Shown here: in pieces, positions 16,301 through 21,296 of the stretch
How positions within the stretch are numbered: the stretch's first letter is position 1
How the letters are laid out: each line of letters starts with the position of its first letter
From: a virus
DNA: 21,296 nt
IMG/VR virus record: IMGVR_UViG_3300029266_000927
Location: 1-21,296 of that record
Reading direction: 5' to 3' (one strand)
The notes under the pieces: model-generated
The model's input: the letters and a program-made list of their open reading frames with translations, nothing else
What the model was told of the DNA's origin: nothing
Database searches by the model: none
Translations under genes and position numbers: made by a program

Positions 16301-19300
16301 TCACAAGCTGCATTATCTCAAGAACAAGAAGGAATAGTAGATTTTGTAACTGAAGAAGAAGCAGAAAGTAAATTAATAGAAGAGGGTGTGGAAAATCCCA
16401 CTCCAGAACAAATAAAAACTAAACAAGATGCCCTTCAAAAGCAAAGCACAGAGATCTTGGATGCACAAGAATCTTCCGAAGATAGCTCAGAAATGGGAGA
16501 GAATGTATCCAACGACAACACTACCGACAAAAGTGGGAAGACTATCAAAGGAATACAAACAGAAAACGAGGGGCAAACGGAAGAGGAAGTAGATTCTCAA
16601 GAACAAGAAGATGTAGAACAGTTTTTTGATGAAACTAACGAGAGTAATGAAATTGTTACTCCTTCTATAAGTAGAAACAAAGGTAAAACTCCTGTCAATC
16701 GTAATACTGGCTTAGTAACACAAATAATAAAAAACACTAAAAAAGTTGCAGAGTCAATAAAAAAAATATTTCCTAAATCAAGATTTGTTTTACATGACAA
16801 CTCTGAGTTATTTACAAAAGCAACAGGGAAAAAGGGTAAAGGATTTTTTGATACAGATTCAGGAACAATACACATAAATTTAGAAAAAGCTTCTAAATCT
16901 ACAGTTTATCATGAAGTTTCACACGCAATAGCTAATGAGTTAATTAAAAATGACGCGGCAGCTAATAAAGTTTTTGGAAGATTACTGAAAAGTATTGACA
17001 AAGTTTTACCAGCTCAAGCGGGTAATTTAAGAGAACGTATAAATAAATTTACTGAAAAATATGAAGCTAATGAAGTAAATGAGGAAGCTTTTTCTGAGTT
17101 GCTTGGTATTTTAGCAGGTGAGTATAAAACTTTAACTAAACCAAAGAAAAGTAAAGTAAAAGATTTAATAGCAAGATTTTTAAGAAAACTTGGAATTAAA
17201 GTTCCGCCTGTATTAGATACTCTAAATGAAACAGATGAAAATGTTATAGATTTTTTAAATACACTTGCTCAAAAAGTTAGAAGTGGTGAAGAAGTTACAG
17301 AAACAGATTTAAAAGTTATAACAGATTTAACCACTGAAATGAATGAGGTTGGAACTGCTCCAATTGGTGATCCTACAACAATAGTAAACGAAAGGAAAGG
17401 TAAAGAACAAAAAGTTAGTTTTGATGGCGTGTACGCAAATTCACTAATTACTCCAGCAAATGAATTAGATATAGATGCTTTAGTTGAAGACATAGCTAAT
17501 AAAAAACAAAAGGTTTGGTTCTGGATGGCTGATCAGTTAGGTATTGGAACAGTAGATGGAGTGAAAATAGATGGAGGTCCGAGTTATGCTTTCGTTCCAG
17601 AAAATGAACAAAAAAATATTATTTGGGCAAGTGGTATGAGTGAGTCTGCATTAGCAAGAAACTCAAAAGAAGCAGACTATATATTTATAGTAAGTGGTTC
17701 ACCAAAAGCAAGTAAGTTAGCAAACAAAAAAGTTTACGATTTATTTATTTCTAAGTTAGGAAGTTTCGAAGAATTTAAAACTAATGTGAGTAATTTTGCT
17801 AAACCACCTATTAAAGCAGTTAAAGATATACTGGCTAAGTATGACAGTTGGGATGCAATAAAAAATGCAAAATCTAACACAGTTAGAAAAACTTTCTTAA
17901 CTGGTTTAGTGGCTTCAGAACAAACACCAAACACTGATCTTCATAAATTATTAAAAGACTCGGATGCGTTTATAGATTTAGAATCTTTACGTGATGGATT
18001 TTATAAAGCCAATAATTTCAAAATGAATGATATAATGTTGGTTCTAAAACCAACTGGTGCTGGACAACAATCAAATCATTCGACATATACTAATGATATA
18101 TTAGGTGATGTAGTTGGAGTTCCTAATAAATTAATTAATGCATACTTTTTATTACCCGCAGCTATGAGGGATAAGTATGGAAAAGTGTTAAGTGGAGCTC
18201 AACAATCTCAAGTATTAGCTCCATATGGAAGTGGAATTAGAAATGTAGAAAGCCAAACGAAGAAGTCTAAGCCAGAAAAAAAGGAACGAAAAGGAAAAGA
18301 ACAGAAATCAGAACGTGACATTCAACAACAAACTGGAATGCCAGATAGTGGCTTTTATAGTGCTCAAGCTATGGTTTCTGACATACAACGCCAATGGCAA
18401 AGAATAAACCCAGGATACACAGCTGTAAGAGCTAAACAAGGTGCTTATGGTGGTGGTGGTGGTGTCTTTGTGCTTAGACCTAACGGCAGTAGAGTTAAAT
18501 TTAAATCAGGTAAACTACAAAAGTTAGATAGTGAAAATACTATTATTGACATTGTAATGAGAGGACGTGAAGCTGGGTTTAAGGATTCTGCTCTTAAATT
18601 TTATGCAAAAAAAAGAGGGTTTGCGGCAAAATTAATAAATGATGCCATGGCTTTAGAGGAGGATTTATTTACAAATTTTCCAAAAAGTTTTGCAAATATT
18701 GCTGGTGGTTTAAAAAAAGGAGTTTCTTTATTAAGAAAAGTTAATGATGAGTATATACGATTAACAAAAATTAATAATAAAAAAAGAAAAAACAAAGTTA
18801 GTAACGAACAGATTGTAAATGACACTATAGAATTTATGTACAACACTCCTGAATACAAGGAAGTTGGTACTGATGGTTCAAAAAAGACTTCACAACAAAT
18901 GGCTATGGAAGTTGATATATTAAATTATCTATCTCCAGATACATCTGCTAAAAATGGATTAAGAGTTTTAAACTTAAATAAAGATATACGTAATATAAAA
19001 TGGTCTAATAAGGAAGGTAAAAGAATACAAAGAAAACTTAGACAATATATTAGATCAGTTATTCCAAGAGGTATATATGGAAAAAGTGATATCATGAAAA
19101 TGATAGACAAAGTTAATGCTGTTGACGAATCTAATTTTGAAGTTATAGTTGAAGAAATTATTGATGAGGTTACAATAAGAACCAATAAATCTTTAAACGA
19201 TACTATATTAAATATTTTAAATAAAGATCAAACAACTAAACAGTCTGGAAGATTAAAAGGTAAATCCATCAGTAATGCGATAAGAAAACGAATACTTAGC

Positions 19301-21296
19301 ATACAAAAAAACATAATAGGATATGTTCCTGGTAAAAAGAATGAAAAAGGTAAAATCATATTAAAAAAAGATATTACAGCTGATGAAATAACAGCTCAAA
19401 ACCAAAAACTTTTAGATCGAATATCTGCATTAGAAACAGAAGATATCCAAGGCATATCAGTAAATAGAACACTGACTCCAAAAGAGATGGAAACAGTAGC
19501 AGATTTAGGTGTAGCTATTGCATATAATAATACTTTGTTGATGGATATGAAAAATGCTAAAAAAACAAATGGATATGAACAAGTATTGTTTGGATTAAAT
19601 CAATTACAAGATATAGGAGTTTCTTCTTTGCAGTTACAATTATTAAAAGATTCGAGTAAATACATGAATGATGCAATTACCGTTTTAAAAGATATGGGTG
19701 TAACTATCGATCCATTACAAGCATTAAAAGATTCTGGGCAAAAAAATATTAGTCAAGCTGATTTAATTAAAAAATTCTTAGAGTTAAAAAAGAAAGTAAA
19801 AATAGATGCATCAAGATCTAAGATAACAAAATTAAAGGTTCAACAAAAAATAGTGCAATCTGTTAAAGTTGTTACAAAAAAATTGTATGCTTATTTAGGA
19901 ACTGCTGAAGATTTAACTGGTTTAATGGATAGAATATCTTTATCTACAGGAGAATTATTTGGTGGCGTTACTCAAGACTTAGTTACAAAAGAAATTAGAA
20001 TGGCAACACGAACTTTTAAAGGTCGTATGTTAAGGCATGAACTTGCAGTAGCTACAAAAATGACAGAGCTATTTGGGAATAAATGGATGAAATCAAACCG
20101 TCAAAACAGTATTCAAGATGTTTCTATTATTATTAGTGAGTCTAAGGAAAATATACTTCAAAGAGAAAAAGCCAGAATTGAAAAAGATTCTAAGATGGAA
20201 TCTGGTGAAAAAGTACTTTTATTACAAGAAATAGATAAAGAAATAAACTCAAACACTAAAGTTCTTTCACAAAATGAATTATTATATTATAGAAATCAAG
20301 GGCTCGATCCATCTTTAGTGTCTTCTTTTGATTCAACTTTTGAGCCAACTCCTTTTGCTGGATCATTAGCTTATTTAAATACCAAAGCAGGATTCAGACC
20401 TGAATATAGTGAGCGTATTAAAGAAGAAATAACAACTAAATTAGATTCTAAATTAATTGATTTAGGAGATTGGATGGTGAATGATTTTTATCCTTCTCAA
20501 TATGAACATTACAATAAAACATATCAAAAAATATATAGAACTGATATGCCATGGAATAAATACTATGCAGGTAGATTATATAGAGATGGTGAACAAATAG
20601 GTGGAATAGATTTATTAGATTCTAAAGGAAATGATACATGGATGAATTCAGTTTCTACGGCAAGTACAAAGTACAGACAAGAAAGTAAGGCATCTATTAT
20701 GCAAACTAATGCTGTAGATGCTCTATTAAATTATACTCGTGATATGGAGTATTTTGCAGCTTACGCACTTCCCATTAGAAATATAAATAAAATATTTACA
20801 GACAGTGCCGTTAGAGAAACTATTGCACAAAGATTTGGTGAACCAATTAATAAGTATATAAACAATGCAATACAAAAAGTAGCAAATAAAGGAGTTAACA
20901 ATGAAGGTTCTGCTGGTTTAATTAATTTCTTTAACAATTCATTTTTATTATCCAGGTTAGGATTTAATCCTACATTGATTTTAAAACAAATGACATCTGC
21001 CGTTACTTATGGTAATGAAATAGGTTATGATCAATGGTTAAAATATTCAGCTCAAACAGGAATAAAAGGAATATCTAATGATTTAAAAGAAATAATGGCA
21101 AATTCTGTTGTTCTTCAAGATAGATATGGACAACCAATTACAAGAGTACTTGAATCATACCAAGATAGATCTTTTCAGAAACTAAACGGAGAAGATAACG
21201 CTATTAATAAACTTTTCAATAAAGAAAATCAAAACAAATTAGTAAATCTTTTAATGTCATTTACAATGGCAGGAGATAAAGGTGCTCCTTCCCTCC
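13355..21296 (+). CDS. Giant multidomain ejection/polyvalent protein with a zincin-type metallopeptidase domain (3' end outside window)
   Basis: Open for at least 2647 codons, from the ATG six bases after the previous stop to the window end. Seen in order: an acidic N-terminus (residues ~1-190); Gln/Lys-rich helices (~230-350); an Ala/Gly-rich part with hydrophobic stretches near 607-636, 703-728 and 831-857, and AEAETGALQEMSD at 788-800; an acidic low-complexity linker (~1014-1090); a metallopeptidase domain with HEVSH at 1186-1190 and a possible third ligand in NEEAFSEL (1242-1249); an unknown domain with DGGPSY at 1406-1411; a Lys/Glu/Gln linker (~1628-1664); helical segments with RGREAGFKDSALKFYAKKRG (1736-1755) and LRQYIRSVIPRGIYGKSD (1895-1912); and a C-terminal helical region (2465-2570: EYFAAYALPIRNINKIF, then LGFNPTLILKQMTSA) of the type found in phage large polyvalent proteins. 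Such proteins are packed in the head and ejected with DNA (family knowledge). Place as third gene of the ejection block agrees with a T7 gp16-like role; no transglycosylase or RNA-polymerase motif is visible. Confidence 0.72.
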   Translation, partial: MNEVLKKLYENGLTVFDLPDYEQFQVDMQDEEKLSKFRENMSQHFDIPDLETLKFDIGFEAKDDVAPQMNDEGLTIPVPEVTDEVNTERVGLTVAPGESFISVDEDITNEDITPQGDVETITENVKYDEKETGGNFDITTVGESDTITYDSTATPFERSLAFINRDLFTRDEEPVVNRLNYHFNDYGFAFEESGVFDNVTVTASNGAQEQFAIDSWFTANNSQEARALRDFLRKNQESSNILAAQTAYDSSKKKYFTAQARLDDIKLIQQSSQDLVKRNKEYFERQAQHEQNMEIFTNAQPNQFDDPEFAAQYQRELEEGRYLASQAKNLNQEFTSFRDNAKSVDYAVGAHVAMKENDGTAVGTAFSGMYNQFVGYFDQALSTIGGTGIEAFYNVAQGYWGNNYGMSEEEYRTEFIRVYEGYKNVEAPDSAKESEEGFIVWMNSLKDINQDDSQIIKDIMVENGMTESDLRETSTLMMPVSGMKPKGLIDGDHIIVEDPGLRRLPSNEYDISKGVRYNWGNDNLIPLGQPSIMYDKPQVWSIEEDDWVDAPNIFNITNLYEQIDDLVGDQLVKKSKKAFKSKSRDFFTDLIGVQNVSEERVEAQMNAPGASGIIMTGLYGGAESLPALIPMIYGAIKKKKLILPKGKKAKKFMKRMGQSIKAWATDGYRQTTLISMALMHADKLNQRMEQNPEFEWVTEEEKKAIVLPLAITSGILESLGFRNLLAGKSGTQFLTNITTQALAKLPKGATPQMFRVAVVNIMDNRLTRGLKNSAVGRFGSRVIPAALAEAETGALQEMSDIGGTNLYNSFKGKEMFKNPDLWSKEYFNQVGRSAAAEAVGGFALSTGPSLVAAFTGKKGLADTVITDEMVAMFNNLKNDKTYVEGYKTKLEQEVAQGLKSKAKAKAELLVFNVLRSAAIDIDVASDLSPTQLANALKLVFQKKQLTNELEGLDPDLGVYKEKQIQLDNIKLLLNEIGSSEATSQAALSQEQEGIVDFVTEEEAESKLIEEGVENPTPEQIKTKQDALQKQSTEILDAQESSEDSSEMGENVSNDNTTDKSGKTIKGIQTENEGQTEEEVDSQEQEDVEQFFDETNESNEIVTPSISRNKGKTPVNRNTGLVTQIIKNTKKVAESIKKIFPKSRFVLHDNSELFTKATGKKGKGFFDTDSGTIHINLEKASKSTVYHEVSHAIANELIKNDAAANKVFGRLLKSIDKVLPAQAGNLRERINKFTEKYEANEVNEEAFSELLGILAGEYKTLTKPKKSKVKDLIARFLRKLGIKVPPVLDTLNETDENVIDFLNTLAQKVRSGEEVTETDLKVITDLTTEMNEVGTAPIGDPTTIVNERKGKEQKVSFDGVYANSLITPANELDIDALVEDIANKKQKVWFWMADQLGIGTVDGVKIDGGPSYAFVPENEQKNIIWASGMSESALARNSKEADYIFIVSGSPKASKLANKKVYDLFISKLGSFEEFKTNVSNFAKPPIKAVKDILAKYDSWDAIKNAKSNTVRKTFLTGLVASEQTPNTDLHKLLKDSDAFIDLESLRDGFYKANNFKMNDIMLVLKPTGAGQQSNHSTYTNDILGDVVGVPNKLINAYFLLPAAMRDKYGKVLSGAQQSQVLAPYGSGIRNVESQTKKSKPEKKERKGKEQKSERDIQQQTGMPDSGFYSAQAMVSDIQRQWQRINPGYTAVRAKQGAYGGGGGVFVLRPNGSRVKFKSGKLQKLDSENTIIDIVMRGREAGFKDSALKFYAKKRGFAAKLINDAMALEEDLFTNFPKSFANIAGGLKKGVSLLRKVNDEYIRLTKINNKKRKNKVSNEQIVNDTIEFMYNTPEYKEVGTDGSKKTSQQMAMEVDILNYLSPDTSAKNGLRVLNLNKDIRNIKWSNKEGKRIQRKLRQYIRSVIPRGIYGKSDIMKMIDKVNAVDESNFEVIVEEIIDEVTIRTNKSLNDTILNILNKDQTTKQSGRLKGKSISNAIRKRILSIQKNIIGYVPGKKNEKGKIILKKDITADEITAQNQKLLDRISALETEDIQGISVNRTLTPKEMETVADLGVAIAYNNTLLMDMKNAKKTNGYEQVLFGLNQLQDIGVSSLQLQLLKDSSKYMNDAITVLKDMGVTIDPLQALKDSGQKNISQADLIKKFLELKKKVKIDASRSKITKLKVQQKIVQSVKVVTKKLYAYLGTAEDLTGLMDRISLSTGELFGGVTQDLVTKEIRMATRTFKGRMLRHELAVATKMTELFGNKWMKSNRQNSIQDVSIIISESKENILQREKARIEKDSKMESGEKVLLLQEIDKEINSNTKVLSQNELLYYRNQGLDPSLVSSFDSTFEPTPFAGSLAYLNTKAGFRPEYSERIKEEITTKLDSKLIDLGDWMVNDFYPSQYEHYNKTYQKIYRTDMPWNKYYAGRLYRDGEQIGGIDLLDSKGNDTWMNSVSTASTKYRQESKASIMQTNAVDALLNYTRDMEYFAAYALPIRNINKIFTDSAVRETIAQRFGEPINKYINNAIQKVANKGVNNEGSAGLINFFNNSFLLSRLGFNPTLILKQMTSAVTYGNEIGYDQWLKYSAQTGIKGISNDLKEIMANSVVLQDRYGQPITRVLESYQDRSFQKLNGEDNAINKLFNKENQNKLVNLLMSFTMAGDKGAPSL
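18449..18463 (+). repeat. (GGT)5 microsatellite in the giant gene
   Basis: Five tandem GGT codons encode Gly1699-Gly1703 (AYGGGGGVF), a very G-rich spot in an A/T-rich gene. It lies just after the second linker. Repeat number changes would add or remove glycines without breaking the frame. Confidence 0.7.

Noticed and set aside
16597-16875. Open frames on the minus strand inside the giant gene (also at 17269, 17734, 18601, 18925)
   Set aside because: They lie opposite a continuous + strand frame with clear domain motifs, have no promoter or leader, and encode low-quality Ser/Phe/Leu-rich chains typical of the antisense of Lys/Glu-rich A/T-rich genes.
18449-18463. (GGT)5 as a programmed phase-variation switch
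   Set aside because: The unit is three bases, so slippage keeps the frame; it can only vary glycine number.
13355-21296. The giant protein as a virion RNA polymerase like that of N4 or crAss-like phages
   Set aside because: I found no polymerase catalytic signature (such as DFDGD or DxDGD) in the visible 2647 residues; the only catalytic-looking motif is HEVSH.
1-21296. tRNA genes, CRISPR arrays, insertion sequences or lysogeny genes
   Set aside because: No cloverleaf with a GTTCGA-type arm, no regularly spaced repeats, no transposase or integrase motifs were noticed; nearly every base is in structural coding sequence.

Overview
The window is one strand of a phage genome, inside its virion-structure region. 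All genes lie on the + strand, are packed with gaps of 0-90 bases, and most start right after the previous stop. I see no RNA genes, transposases, integrase or CRISPR array. Base composition is strongly A/T-rich. Starts are preceded by A/T-rich leaders (for example TAATAAATAATT before ATG) without Shine-Dalgarno sequences, and three non-coding gaps carry TATCTTTGT, which fits the Bacteroidota -7 promoter element TAnnTTTG. The host is therefore probably a member of the Bacteroidota, perhaps an aquatic flavobacterium. The proteins suggest a short-tailed (podovirus-type) phage; the order major capsid protein, small head protein, ring/adaptor proteins, huge beta-rich nozzle, internal proteins resembles crAss-like and related Bacteroidota podoviruses, but terminase, portal, polymerase and RNA polymerase genes are outside the window, so family assignment stays open.

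Layout: (1) 3-317, C-terminal end of the major capsid protein, followed by a strong hairpin. (2) 404-1162, a conserved-looking protein of unknown role. (3) 1217-1495, a 92-residue protein that forms its own transcription unit, with a promoter and a 14-bp palindrome in front and a rho-independent terminator behind. (4) A new promoter at 1558 starts the tail block: two ring/adaptor-type proteins (1581-2576, 2578-3492), a 1582-residue nozzle/DNA-stabilisation-type protein (3494-8242), a beta-sandwich protein sharing modules with the nozzle's C-terminus (8252-9193), and another tail-associated protein (9207-10031). (5) A third promoter sits almost on the start of a small GNAT-like protein (10054-10464). 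(6) The ejection block: a 211-residue protein with an Ala/Gly-rich hydrophobic N-terminus, a 745-residue internal protein, and a giant multidomain protein of at least 2647 residues that runs off the window. The giant protein has a zincin-type metallopeptidase motif (HEVSH) in its middle, several unrecognised domains and a C-terminal region of the kind found in phage 'large polyvalent proteins'.

How they work together (inference): the capsid protein and the small protein build the shell; the ring proteins and nozzle make the short tail at the portal vertex; the two beta-rich proteins after the nozzle decorate or tip the tail and may contact the host surface; the last three proteins are packed in the head and ejected with the DNA, like T7 gp14-gp15-gp16, with the giant protein carrying a peptidase and other activities into the cell. 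The most interesting points are that giant protein and its domain junctions of unusual composition, the duplicated Cys-ending modules in neighbouring tail proteins, and the apparently leaderless promoter of the GNAT gene.
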